Part shown: positions 17,821-26,156 of the stretch, piece after piece
Layout: every line of letters starts with the position of its first letter
Numbering within the stretch: position 1 is the stretch's first letter
Assembly: GCA_965248635.1 (NCBI GenBank)
Contig: OZ252114.1
Location: 4,526,001 to 4,590,000 of the forward strand
Source of the DNA: CBDAPI01 sp965248635
GTDB lineage: Bacteria; Acidobacteriota; UBA6911; RPQK01; CBDAPI01
Reading direction: 5' to 3'
Length of the DNA stretch: 64,000 bases
Program-made: the position numbers and the translations under genes
The notes under the pieces: generated by a model
Database searches by the model: none
Seen by the model: only the letters and a program-made list of their open reading frames with translations
Told to the model about the DNA's origin: nothing

Positions 17821-18423
17821 ATGCGTCTAGGATTGGGGGCCATGGCCCAGGACAGCAAGATCCCGGCGACTCTATTTGGCGCGACACTGGCTATGGCGCT
17901 GGTTGTTGTGGGAGCCTGGGTGGTGGGAGAAAGTGACTCAGCCCAGCTCGCCAAATCTGCAGCTCCAACGAGTTGGGCGATTCCTCATCCGAGCTATCCG
18001 ACGATGGAAAGAGGTGGCCCGGGGTTGGAACGAAACGGCCCTGTGTTCTGGCTGGGCTGCGCTTTCGGCTTGCTGCAGCTTGTCTTCTATACCTTCTGTT
18101 TTCTCCTGGGAATGAAGAAACTTAGCGGTCCGGGCCCGACCGCCCGTCCTCTTCTGCTGGGAGGCCTGGCCTGGGCTGTGGTCTGGAGCGGTCTGTTCTG
18201 GTCCTACTATTCATACATGACGGAAGGCGGGGGCTCTTTCGTCCTCGGATTGCCGGCGGCTACGGCCTGGATGCTGTACGGGGCGTGGCCTTACCCGGCG
18301 TTTTTCGCGCTTTACTTCATTTACGTCTTTCACGACTGGTTCCTCCGGAAGGAGGACCTGCAGCGATTCCAGCAACTGCTGCTCGAGCGGAAAACAGTGC
18401 GCGCCGAAGACCGGGAATACTAA
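17821..18423 (+). CDS. Four-helix membrane protein of unknown function
   Basis: This 200-aa protein has hydrophobic segments at about residues 17-38, 75-100, 117-140 and 150-175 and ends in a charged tail (QRFQQLLLERKTVRAEDREY). GAGAG before the ATG is a plausible ribosome-binding site; MAQDSK at 17842 is an alternative start. Helices are rich in Gly, Trp and Tyr (VWSGLFWSYYSYM). I recognise no family. It follows the broken TPR gene at 13 bp. Immediately after its stop begins a fragment of an amino-acid permease, so its downstream context has been rearranged. Confidence 0.6.
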   Translation: MRLGLGAMAQDSKIPATLFGATLAMALVVVGAWVVGESDSAQLAKSAAPTSWAIPHPSYPTMERGGPGLERNGPVFWLGCAFGLLQLVFYTFCFLLGMKKLSGPGPTARPLLLGGLAWAVVWSGLFWSYYSYMTEGGGSFVLGLPAATAWMLYGAWPYPAFFALYFIYVFHDWFLRKEDLQRFQQLLLERKTVRAEDREY

Positions 18424-18622
18424 CGGCCTTCGCCTATGCGGAACTCTCCTCCGCCATCCCCCGAGCAGGAGGGGGGTATTCATTCGTGCGTATGGCCTTT
18501 CCGGGAGGAGCGGGCTTCGTAGCGGGCTGGATGCTCTGGTTTGCCTACACCGTTGCCTGCAGCCTGTATGCGCTGGGCTTCGCGAGCTATTTCCTGGAAT
18601 TTTTCGCCAGGTACATGCCCGG
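18414..18622 (+). pseudogene. APC-family amino-acid permease fragment
   Basis: The reading frame encodes GILTAFAYAELSSAIPRAGG and then YSFVRMAFPGGAGFVAGWML, which match the helix 2-3 region of APC-superfamily permeases (the [A/S]YAEL..A.P..GG.Y pattern). Both ends are missing: the N-terminal helix is absent because the fragment starts within the end of the previous gene, and the frame is cut by the IS21-family element at 18623. Only about 70 codons survive, so no transport function remains. Confidence 0.75.
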
Positions 18623-18701
18623 TGATTGGCGACAGGTAGAATTCCCCGCGACGACAAATAGAATTCCCCGCTTTTTCAGGGCTGATCCTGACCATGAAGG
18701 C

Positions 18702-20174
18702 ATGGTTAAGGATCAGCAAGTGCGGAGGTTAGTGAAGTTGCGAAAGAACGAGAAGACGCTAACGATGGCGGCGGCGAGAGCGGGGCTGTCGCGAAAGACG
18801 GCTCGGAAGTACCTGAAGTCGGGAAAGCTGCCGAGCCAGTGTCAGCCGGAGCGGTATTGGAGAACTCGATCGGATCCGTTCGAGTCGGTATGGCCGGAAG
18901 TGGAAGAGATCCTGAAGCGATCGCCGACGGTGGAGGCGACAGCGGTGTTCGAGTATTTGTGCCGTCAGCAGGAAGGGGCCTTCCAGCAAGGCCAGTTGAG
19001 AACACTGCAGCGGAGGATCAAGCAGTGGAAGGTAGAACACGGAGAAGCGAAGGAGGTGATGTTCCCGCAGAAGTATAGGCCGGGACATCAAGCACAATCG
19101 GACTTTACCTTTATGGGGCGTCTGGGAGTGACGATCCAGGGTCAGCCGTTTCCCCATCTGCTGTACCACTTTGTGTTGGCCTACTCGAACTGGGAAGCGA
19201 CCACGCTGTGTTTCAGTGAGTCGTTTGAGAGCCTCAGCCTGGGGCTTCAGAACGCGTTGTGGGAGTTGGGGGCGCTGCCCGAGGAACACCGAACAGACCG
19301 GCTCTCGGCGGCAGTCAACAACCTGAAGCGGGAAGAGTTCACCGAGCGCTATCAAGGGTTGCTGAACCACTTCGGGATGCGCTCGAGTCGCACCCAGGCA
19401 GGCAAGGCACACGAGAACGGGGATGTGGAACAGGCCCATCACCGCTTGAAACGGGCCATCGAGCAGGAACTGCTGCTGCGGTGCAGCCGTGATTTTTCCA
19501 GCCGGGAAGAGTACGAGGGCTTTGTAGCGGTGATTGTGGCCCGGCGCAATGCGGCCCGACAAAAGCGCCTGGGAGAAGAGCTGGCAGTGATGCGCCCGTT
19601 GCCGGCACGCCGTCTGGACGACTTCACCCGGCAGTGGGTGAGAGTCTCCCCCAGCAGTACGATCCGGGTTCTCCACAACACCTATTCGGTGGACAGCCGG
19701 TTGATCGGCGAGCGAGTGCAAGTGCGGGTGTGGGCGGATCAGCTGGAGGTCTACTACGGGGGTCAGCGGCAAGCACGGATGCCGCGCTTGCGTGGAGAAG
19801 GCAAGCATCGCATTGACTACCGGCACGTGATCCATTCCCTGGTGCGCAAACCAGGGGCGTTCATTCGCTATCGCTGGCGCGAGGATCTGTTTCCGGGGAT
19901 CTTGTTTCGAGTCGCCTACGACGAGCTGCGCCAGGATTGTCCGGCCACGGCGGATCGCCAATATCTGAAGATCCTCGAGTTGGCTGCCCAGGAAGGAGAG
20001 CAGCGGGTGCGAGAAGCGCTTCAGGGGCTGATTGAGAGGGGACAAAGAATCCGTTTCGAAGCAGTACGAGAATGCCTCGTCGATCCAGTCGTGGAACCCT
20101 GGGAAGTGGCGGTGGAGAAGATGGACGTGGGCGTCTATGACACGCTTCTGGAAAGCTTGGAGGTGAGGTCATGA
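18702..20174 (+). CDS. istA: IS21-family transposase IstA
   Basis: This DDE transposase of 490 aa starts at the ATG giving MVKDQQVRRLVKLR; an in-frame extension upstream is not needed. The N-terminal helix-turn-helix (MAAARAGLSRKTARKYLKSG) binds the terminal repeats. The catalytic core begins near residue 125 with HQAQSDFTFMG (first Asp) and ends with the Glu in HENGDVEQAHHRLK. The C-terminal beta-rich domain (STIRVLHNTYSVDSRLIGE) is typical. It overlaps istB by ATGA, so translation is coupled. The gene appears intact. Confidence 0.93.
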   Translation: MVKDQQVRRLVKLRKNEKTLTMAAARAGLSRKTARKYLKSGKLPSQCQPERYWRTRSDPFESVWPEVEEILKRSPTVEATAVFEYLCRQQEGAFQQGQLRTLQRRIKQWKVEHGEAKEVMFPQKYRPGHQAQSDFTFMGRLGVTIQGQPFPHLLYHFVLAYSNWEATTLCFSESFESLSLGLQNALWELGALPEEHRTDRLSAAVNNLKREEFTERYQGLLNHFGMRSSRTQAGKAHENGDVEQAHHRLKRAIEQELLLRCSRDFSSREEYEGFVAVIVARRNAARQKRLGEELAVMRPLPARRLDDFTRQWVRVSPSSTIRVLHNTYSVDSRLIGERVQVRVWADQLEVYYGGQRQARMPRLRGEGKHRIDYRHVIHSLVRKPGAFIRYRWREDLFPGILFRVAYDELRQDCPATADRQYLKILELAAQEGEQRVREALQGLIERGQRIRFEAVRECLVDPVVEPWEVAVEKMDVGVYDTLLESLEVRS

Positions 20175-20935
20175 GCACAGGCAGCTTGACCCGGCTTCGC
20201 GAGTGCCTTATCCAGCTCCATCTACCGGCCTTTCGGGAGCACTATGCCGCCCAGGCGGCACTGGCCACGAAGGAAAGTCTTTCCTATCCCCGGTTTCTCT
20301 TGTCGTTATCTGAGATCGAAGTGGCGGAGCGGCACGAGCGCAAAATCCAGCGCTTGCGCCGAATCTCGAAGCTTCCCTGGGAGAAAACGCTGACGGCGTT
20401 GGACCGCTCGCGCTTGCCCCAAAGCGTGGATCGCCAACTGACGGCGCTGCTGGAAGGTACTTTTTTGGATCGTGCCGAGAACGTTTTGGCTTTCGGCAAC
20501 CCTGGAAGTGGCAAGACCCATCTGGTCTGTGCTCTCGGCCAGGAGTTGGTTCTGCTGGGGCGCCGGGTTTTGTTCTCTACCTGCGCCCTGCTGGTACAGC
20601 GATTACTGCGGGCCAAAATCGATCTGACCCTGGAGAAGGAGTTCAAGAAACTGGATCGCTTCGAGGCTCTCATAATCGACGACATAGGATACGTTCAGCA
20701 AAGCCGGGAGGAAATGGAGGTTCTTTTCACACTGCTGGCCCATCGCTACGAACGCCGCAGCATCTTGCTGACTAGCAACCTGATCTTCTCGGACTGGGAG
20801 AGGATCTTCAAGGACCCCATGACGACGGCTGCGGCCATCGACCGAGTGGTGCACCACAGTGTGATTCTAGAACTCAACGTCTCGAGCTACCGGATGGAGA
20901 GCGCCAAGAAGAAACAGCAGGGAACCACAAAATGA
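20171..20935 (+). CDS. istB: IS21-family helper ATPase IstB
   Basis: This 254-aa AAA+ ATPase assembles on DNA and stimulates IstA. The N-terminal helical region (LIQLHLPAFREHYAAQA) is followed by Walker A, GNPGSGKTHL, at ~residue 108. Walker B is ALIIDDIGY, and the sensor region is ILLTSNLIFSDWERIF. It is close to the typical length of about 250 aa. It overlaps istA by 4 bp and ends inside the IS about 355 bp before the right terminus. Confidence 0.93.
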   Translation: MSTGSLTRLRECLIQLHLPAFREHYAAQAALATKESLSYPRFLLSLSEIEVAERHERKIQRLRRISKLPWEKTLTALDRSRLPQSVDRQLTALLEGTFLDRAENVLAFGNPGSGKTHLVCALGQELVLLGRRVLFSTCALLVQRLLRAKIDLTLEKEFKKLDRFEALIIDDIGYVQQSREEMEVLFTLLAHRYERRSILLTSNLIFSDWERIFKDPMTTAAAIDRVVHHSVILELNVSSYRMESAKKKQQGTTK

Positions 20936-21291
20936 GGAAACCGCGAGGAGGTCAAATCCGGGCAAATCGGCTGATTGGGCCCCGGGAAGTGCTTGGTGGA
21001 AGCGATAGACGAGTGTCCGCGAAGAGGACAGGTCGTACAGCGCCCTACAGAGGCCACTCAGGACCCTTGTGGATCTGGTCCACTCCCCTCGACGCCGGCG
21101 CGAGCGAGCGGGAGCTCCGTTCGGGCTACGCCCTCACTCCGTCCCCCTCGCATTCTAAGAACATCTCTCTTTTTTACAGAACGGAGGACCCGGAAAGAGT
21201 CGTCTTAGAGGACGGCTACAGCTCTTTTTTATCAATCCCTTGTGTGGGGATTTCCAATTGTCGCTGCGGGAATTCTATTCGTCGTTGATCA

Positions 21292-21768
21292 GGAACCCTG
21301 GCTCATTACTGGATTCAGTGCCTTCTCCTAGGTCAGGAGCCGGATTTATCAGACTGGAGCCAAGAGCAGCAGGACCTGGCGTCGAACAGCGTCCTGAAAT
21401 TCCTGGCGTGGCATGGCCACCATGACATTCATGTGATCGAGACCGAGAAGCCTCTGGTATCGGAGTCCTACCGCTAAGGGGGAACGTTGGACATCCTGGC
21501 GGAGGTGGACGGGTCTCGTGGGTTGATCGACATCAAGACTTCCAAGGCCATCTACGACGATCACATGTACCAGGTGGCGGCCTATCACCGACTGGCACAG
21601 GAGCACGGCTACGAGCCCAAATGGGTGCGTGTGCTGCAGGTGGGAAGGACGGACGAGGAGGGGTTCACCATCCGTCACGCCTCAGACGAAGAACTCCACA
21701 GATACTGGAATGTATTTGAGTCGGCTCTGGTGTTGTACCGGGCCATCCAGAGAGCGAAGAAGATATGA
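21292..21768 (+). pseudogene. PD-(D/E)XK (RecB/Cas4-like) nuclease, truncated and with internal stop
   Basis: Reading from the IS end, the frame gives LAHYWIQCLLLGQEPDLSDW, then EKPLVSESYR, a TAA at 21475-21477, and GGTLDILAEVDGSRGLIDIK followed by YQVAAYHRL. The order E, GG.LD, D.K, Q..AY is that of phage and mobile-element PD-(D/E)XK exonucleases related to Cas4/RecB. Relatives normally read Y-G-G-T-L-D, so TAC to TAA is the likely change. The N-terminus is missing at the IS21 junction. The remainder overlaps the next gene. A product starting at the TTG after the stop would lack the first catalytic Glu. Confidence 0.75.
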
Positions 21769-21839
21769 AAATCCAGGTCAAGAAATCTCATATCGACAGG
21801 GGAGTTCCGAAAAAGACGAAAGGGAAGGAGATATTTGAA

Positions 21840-22562
21840 ATGAAAGCATTCCACGGAGATCCAAAGGTGAAGGAAAAGTACCTGGCCCGGGTCAAGGCTC
21901 ACCGGAAAGCGGACCAGATTGTCCAGCATAAGTATTGGGAAGATGGTAAGGGCCGCGTCGTAGGCTGCACCATCCACGGTTCAAACTATCAAGCCTATGA
22001 GACGGAGTTGGGGATCCCCATACAGCTCGCCTACTTGCAGGATTGGATTTTCGAAAATCTCCCGAACGGGGAAGCGAAGAACTTCCCGGTCGATTTCCTG
22101 GAATCGATCCCGGTGGGCGTGGACCTGAAGCCAGTCTTTCATCAGTTTCTCCATTGGCTGCTGGTGGCCCCGGAAGATGGGGTGATCCAGTACGCCCAAG
22201 ACGAGGAAGAGGAACAGGTGAAGGAGGCTATCTTATCCGTCGCCGATTTGCACAACCGGGTAATAAAAGGTCAGGAAGTGACGAATGAGCGGTGGGTTGC
22301 TGCCTCCGGGGCTGCCCGTGATGCCTACTGGTCTGCTAGGGCTGCCTACTGGTCTGCTATGGCTGCCTCCCGGTCTTCTAGGACTGCCTCCCGGTCTGTT
22401 AGGGCTGCTGCCTCCCGGTCTGCTAGGGCTGCCAGTGATGCTGTGATTAAAAGACAAAAGGAAAAGCTTCTGGAGCTGCTGGCCGGGGAGTCGGCACTCC
22501 ATGAGCGAGGCTATGGGCAAGTACGCCAGATATTGGAGTTCCCGGAAGGGTGGCTCGATTGA
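21840..22562 (+). CDS. Phage-type protein with 7-residue tandem repeats
   Basis: The ATG at 21840 has a strong AAGGAG nine bases upstream, better than the earlier in-frame ATG at 21765. The 240-aa product has a conserved N-terminal part (HGDPKVKEKYLARVKAHRKA, then VVGCTIHG and LAYLQDWIFENLPNG) that I recall from uncharacterised proteins of phages and integrative elements. Residues ~160-198 are repeats of the form A-A-Y-W-S-A-R / A-A-S-R-S-x-R, followed by a helical tail (KRQKEKLLELLAGES). Function is unknown. It follows the broken nuclease and precedes a methyltransferase scrap, within an integrated-element remnant. Confidence 0.7.
   Translation: MKAFHGDPKVKEKYLARVKAHRKADQIVQHKYWEDGKGRVVGCTIHGSNYQAYETELGIPIQLAYLQDWIFENLPNGEAKNFPVDFLESIPVGVDLKPVFHQFLHWLLVAPEDGVIQYAQDEEEEQVKEAILSVADLHNRVIKGQEVTNERWVAASGAARDAYWSARAAYWSAMAASRSSRTASRSVRAAASRSARAASDAVIKRQKEKLLELLAGESALHERGYGQVRQILEFPEGWLD
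22320..22432 (+). repeat. 21-bp in-frame tandem repeats inside a coding gene
   Basis: About five imperfect copies of a 21-bp unit (GCTGCCTACTGGTCTGCTAGG and variants with CTCCCGG) encode an alanine/serine/arginine heptad-like repeat. One copy has an extra GCT codon. There are no spacers, so it is not a CRISPR array. Confidence 0.75.
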
Positions 22563-22639
22563 GAGCTTTAGGAAACGCCGTGGTGCCTCAAGTGGTGGAG
22601 AGGATCGGACAGGTGATGATGGAGGTTGAGGAAAGTTGA
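22550..22639 (+). pseudogene. C-terminal scrap of a cytosine-C5 DNA methyltransferase
   Basis: In the frame offset from the preceding gene the sequence reads VARLRALGNAVVPQVVERIG and ends at TGA 22637-22639. R-x-x-x-L-G-N-A-V-x-P is motif X of Dcm-type C5 methyltransferases, always found at the C-terminus. No other methyltransferase motif is present upstream in this frame, so only about 30 codons remain. The scar suggests an illegitimate deletion that fused the end of the repeat-protein gene onto the end of a methyltransferase gene. Confidence 0.7.
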
Positions 22640-22926
22640 TCAAGTATCAGAACGCTTATCTGGTCCGCGATAAGCGGTCCTTCACTGTGGCGGAAACAGC
22701 CCGCTATTTGGGGAAGCACCCGAACACGATTCGCAAGATGGCGGATCGGGGCATTCTCAAAGTTAGGTCCGAGGCCGATCTGTCGGGACGGAAGCACCGG
22801 CGTTTCTTCGTGGAGGACGTGGAGGACCTAGACATCTATCTTGACTCGTTGCCGCTCTGGGGTGAGGATAGCTCCGGCGAAGAACCCGGCTCATCCGGAA
22901 AGGAGAGCAACAATGGGCATTTATAA
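22636..22926 (+). CDS. Excisionase-like helix-turn-helix protein
   Basis: This 96-aa protein with a TTG start contains a MerR/excisionase-type winged HTH: FTVAETARYLGKHPNTIRKM and then LSGRKHRRFFVEDVEDLDIY. Such proteins set the direction of integrase action or bind operator sites of mobile elements. The gene overlaps the end of the methyltransferase scrap by 4 bp and the integrase start by 14 bp, a normal xis-int arrangement. The tail is acidic and Ser/Gly-rich. It is probably functional together with the following integrase. Confidence 0.75.
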   Translation: MIKYQNAYLVRDKRSFTVAETARYLGKHPNTIRKMADRGILKVRSEADLSGRKHRRFFVEDVEDLDIYLDSLPLWGEDSSGEEPGSSGKESNNGHL

Positions 22927-23983
22927 AGCCAAGGATCGCCGGGGCAAAACACGCTACGTGGTGAGCCGGAATTGGCCAGAAGGGGCCGGGCGGATCCGAA
23001 AATACGCCCCCAACCTTACCTCGGCCAAGGCGCTGCTCACGAGAATTGAGAACAGCATCCTGGAGGGCACCTGGCGGGAGTTGAAGAAAGAACTGGCCGG
23101 GGGCCCAAAACGGATCTGGACCGTGGCGACATTCTACGAGCGTTTTCTGGAGGAGTATTGCAAGACGAGAATGCGATCTTGGGACCGCTACAGACTCTCG
23201 TTTCAGAGTCTCAACCGGACTCTCGGCAATATCCCACTCAGAGAGTTCCGTCGCTCCGACCTGCATCGCTACGTGGCCGAGCGCAACAAAGTATTGAAAC
23301 CCGCAACGGTCAACCGAGACATCGCAGCCTGTAAGAAAATGTTCACCTATGCGCTGGAGTGCGGAGAAATCGAGGTGCATCCACTCACCAGGTTTCCGAA
23401 GCTCAAGGAACCTAAGAAGGTCTTCCGGCCGATCACAGTTGAAGAATTTAGCGCCTTGGTCCAGGCCGTCGAGAATCCTTACTTGCAGGCCATGGTGGCG
23501 GTGATCGGGGAAACCGGAATCCGCATTGGAGAAGCTATGTCACTGACCTGGAGCCGGGTTGATCTGGAGAGGCGCTTCCTGTGGATTGAGTTGACCAAGG
23601 ATGAAGAACCGCGGGAGATTCCCTTATCGGAGTACGCCATCGGATACCTCGAGGGCCTGGTTCGATATCTGCACACTCCCTATGTGTTCCTTAGCCCGAA
23701 GACGGGGACCCGGTGGTCCAATCCCTACAAGCCTTTCAAGCAGGCGGCTGAGAAGGCGGGACTCAAAGTCGGTTTTCACGATCTGCGGCGTTTTCGCTGC
23801 ACTCAATGGCTCATAGCAGGCGTGGACGTGCGAACGGTGCAACAACTCATGGGACACTCGGATATTTCCACCACAATGCGCTATGCGGGCTATGTCAGCC
23901 ACCATGCGGTCGAGAGCATCCGGGAGGCGCAGCGGGCAGAAAACGAGTCTGACCAGGCAACAAATAGGCAACAGAAGCGGTGA
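22913..23983 (+). CDS. Tyrosine recombinase (integrase)
   Basis: This site-specific recombinase of 356 aa starts at the ATG giving MGIYKAKDRRGK, with GGAAAGGAG upstream; an earlier in-frame start would overlap more of the HTH gene. The core-binding domain (WTVATFYERFLEEYCKTRM) is followed by the catalytic domain. Active-site residues are visible: Arg in ETGIRIGEAMSL, Lys in the LTKDEEPREIPL beta-hairpin, HDLRRFRC (H-x-x-R), GHSDISTTMRYAGY with the second His and the nucleophile Tyr. It ends 41 bp before tRNA-Arg. The integrase lies on the 5' side of the tRNA, which is unusual for an element integrated in a tRNA 3' end. Confidence 0.92.
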   Translation: MGIYKAKDRRGKTRYVVSRNWPEGAGRIRKYAPNLTSAKALLTRIENSILEGTWRELKKELAGGPKRIWTVATFYERFLEEYCKTRMRSWDRYRLSFQSLNRTLGNIPLREFRRSDLHRYVAERNKVLKPATVNRDIAACKKMFTYALECGEIEVHPLTRFPKLKEPKKVFRPITVEEFSALVQAVENPYLQAMVAVIGETGIRIGEAMSLTWSRVDLERRFLWIELTKDEEPREIPLSEYAIGYLEGLVRYLHTPYVFLSPKTGTRWSNPYKPFKQAAEKAGLKVGFHDLRRFRCTQWLIAGVDVRTVQQLMGHSDISTTMRYAGYVSHHAVESIREAQRAENESDQATNRQQKR

Positions 23984-24024
23984 CAAAAAATGGTAGTCTG
24001 TCTAAAGTATTGAAGAAAAAGGAT

Positions 24025-24102
<78 letters not shown>

Positions 24103-24167
24103 GTTAAACCATTGTAAGACACCAGTTTAGTGTTTTCACCTGTTCTACACTTAAGGGCGAAATCGGC

Positions 24168-24189
24168 CAAACTGTGCCCAAACTGTGCC
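24168..24189 (+). repeat. Two tandem 11-bp repeats next to tRNA-Arg
   Basis: CAAACTGTGCC occurs twice head to tail, 66 bp beyond the tRNA. Short direct repeats beside an attachment site can be integrase or excisionase arm sites. That role is only a suggestion here. Confidence 0.35.
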
Positions 24190-24289
24190 CACGACAAGAT
24201 GAGTAACGGGGTATGCCGTCCTATCCGAAAATTCAGCCGCGTCGTAACCCGCGGCGAGATTTCGACTTACAAGCGCGTACAATGGCTCC

Positions 24290-25350
24290 ATGAAGGCCGA
24301 AAACTACCCGCTTCAAGTGCTACTCTGGACCTTCTCAGGCTGGGTGAACCACCAGCAGCAGGACGTCATCGGATACTTGGTCGAGGAGAACCGGGTCCTG
24401 AAGGAGCAGATGAAGGGCCGCAGGCTCCGACTGACCGACGAGCAGCGTCGGCGACTCGCTGCGAAAGGAAAGCGCCTCGGGCGGAAAGCACTCAATCGGG
24501 TGGCAACGATCGTGACCCCGGATACGATCATGCGATGGCATCGTCGCCTGATCGCTCTGAAGTGGACCTGCGAAGCCAAGAGGGTCGGCCGTCCAGGGCT
24601 GATGAAGGCGATCGCCGCCCTGATCGTCCGGATGGCCCTAGAGAATTCGGGCTGGGGATACTGCCGGATCCAGGGGGAGCTCAAGCAGCTTGGACATCGG
24701 GTAGAGCCCGGCACGATAGCCAAGGTGTTGAAGGACAACGGGATCAAGCCGGCACCGGACCGACCGTCGTCCTGGAAAACCTTTCTGCAGGCCCATTGGG
24801 GCGAGATCGCCGGAATGGACTTCTTCACGACCGAGGTGTGGACGCCGCATGGCTTGACCACCTACTACGTCCTCTTTGTGATCAATCTGAGCAATCGGAA
24901 GGTACACTTTGCGGGAGCGACGCCGACTCCCAACGAATCCTTCATGGCCCAGGTCGCTCGCAACTTGACCGACGCTTTTGACGGCTTTCTAACCGGGCAT
25001 AGGTTTCTGATCTGCGACCGAGACTCGAAGTTCTCCTCACAATTCAGACGGATCTTAGGGGAGGCGGGTGTCGATGTGATCCGGACCCCCCCCAGGCCCC
25101 AAACTGCAACGCTTATGCGGAGCGGTTCGTCTTGTCGATTAAAGCTGAGTGCCTGCAGCGGATACTCTTCTTCGGAGAAGCTTCGCTTCGTCGGGCAATA
25201 TCCGAATACCTGGATCACTATCATGCCGAGCGAGCCCACCAGGGTCTGGGGAACGAACGCATTGACGAGCGTAAAGTCGCCGCCGAGGGCGAGATTCGGT
25301 GTCGGGAACGACTTGGCGGGATACTCAAGCACTATTATCGGGCGGCATGA
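24290..25350 (+). pseudogene. DDE (rve) transposase, frameshifted, copy A
   Basis: This is an integrase-core transposase with an N-terminal helical region (MKAENYPLQVLLWTFSGWVN). Catalytic Asp residues lie in EIAGMDFFTTEVW and LICDRDSKFS, and the Glu lies in NAYAERFVLSIKAECL. The last motif is reached only after a one-base shift next to a run of eight C (25086-25093); inserting one base restores T-P-P-K-A-P-N-C-N. Downstream the frame continues to TGA at 25348-25350 (HYHAERAHQGLGNE). It is clearly related to the minus-strand copy at 41987-43181, judging by shared EVW, GATP.PN and FFGEASL.RA motifs. Terminal repeats were not identified. Confidence 0.8.
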
Positions 25351-25447
25351 ACATGGCTCTTCTCAATCGGTCTGCTGTGATCGTAAAGCCTGCTTCGACT
25401 CGACCTCGAATGGCGTCCCTAGGCAGGAATACAGGGGAGACAAACCG

Positions 25448-25857
25448 ATGGTAAAGATCTACTCCGGAAGGGTCGTGATCCCAGGGGACAAAATCGAGGA
25501 GTATTTCGAGCTCCTGAAGGCAGCCGAGCAAGAGCGGGCTCCCTTTCTGCAACATCTCATGGCACTTCATGCGGATTTCTACGATCATCTGGCTCAGCGG
25601 TATACGGAACGCACGGCTCGGAAGCATGCCGGTGTAGTGGAGATGTTCATCGAGTTCATTGGTCGGTACACGGACGTACAGGACATTTCCGAGATTACCC
25701 GGGAATGGTTAACACACATTTCCGGAGGTGGTGGAAGCGGAAGGTATGGGATTCCAGCACACGAGACGACCTGCGAATAGCGCTGAAGAAGTTCTTTCGC
25801 TTTCTGGCTTCCGAGAAAGGCATCGTGAACGAGAAGGCCCTCAAGGCACTGGAATAG
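25448..25857 (+). pseudogene. Small helical protein, frameshifted; possible recombinase N-terminal domain
   Basis: From the ATG at 25448 the frame encodes MVKIYSGRVVIPGDKIEEYF and then YTERTARKHAGVVEMFIEFI. Near 25705 the frame breaks; the third frame then gives VNTHFRRWWKRKVWDSSTRD and IALKKFFRFLASEKGI before a TAG at 25855-25857. Joined, it is ~136 aa, helical and basic, and resembles SAM-like core-binding domains that precede tyrosine recombinases. That resemblance is weak, so the identity is uncertain. It lies directly after the broken transposase. Confidence 0.5.
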
Positions 25858-26156
25858 ACACGGAAGCAGAACGAGGCAGTAGAGCGGACGGCTAATCGCC
25901 GCCCGTGGCCCGCAAATACTCGATCCTGCGTCCGAGAGTTTGGCACCGGTTATCACGGAATTATTCCGGCGCCGGCCCATGGCAACCGAATAAGAGACGC
26001 CCAAAGCCCCTTTTCCCAGGTAGTTGCAGTCGGCTGAATTCTCGGAGAGGACGGTCCTTTTCCCACGCTGATGAACTGCGACGAAAGAAATGAAGTTGGA
26101 CGGCACTAACTGCCTAAACGCTCGGCCCGTGAGGTCAGGACCATTTATATTAAGGA
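25858..26156. other. Intergenic region before the first TonB receptor
   Basis: I find no gene and no cobalamin-riboswitch-like box here. The receptor promoter is expected near 26100-26156, where TTTATATTAAGG is the most AT-rich stretch. Confidence 0.4.

Larger units (their letters stand above)
18623..21291 (+). mobile_element. IS21-family insertion sequence, about 2.67 kb
   Basis: The element begins TGATTGGCGACAGG and ends GTCGTTGATCA, giving the TG...CA termini usual for IS21. Each end carries two copies of a subterminal motif, tAGAATTCCCcGC (18636-18648 and 18659-18672 on the left; inverse forms at 21250-21283 on the right), the expected IstA-binding arrangement. It contains istA and istB overlapping by 4 bp, followed by 355 bp of non-coding DNA. 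Flanks differ: CCCGG on the left and GGAACC on the right, with no duplication. The left neighbour is a permease fragment and the right neighbour a truncated nuclease gene. This points to an IS-associated deletion rather than simple insertion. Confidence 0.85.

Noticed and set aside
22320..22432. Possible CRISPR array or recombination-site array
   Set aside because: The 21-bp units are contiguous, in frame and inside an open gene with a good ribosome-binding site.
25086..25093. Programmed frameshift in transposase at the C run
   Set aside because: The shift falls late, inside the catalytic core, and other lesions are common in the region; there is no slippery heptamer with downstream structure.
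25858..26156. Cobalamin riboswitch before the TonB receptor
   Set aside because: No B12-box-like conserved core could be found.
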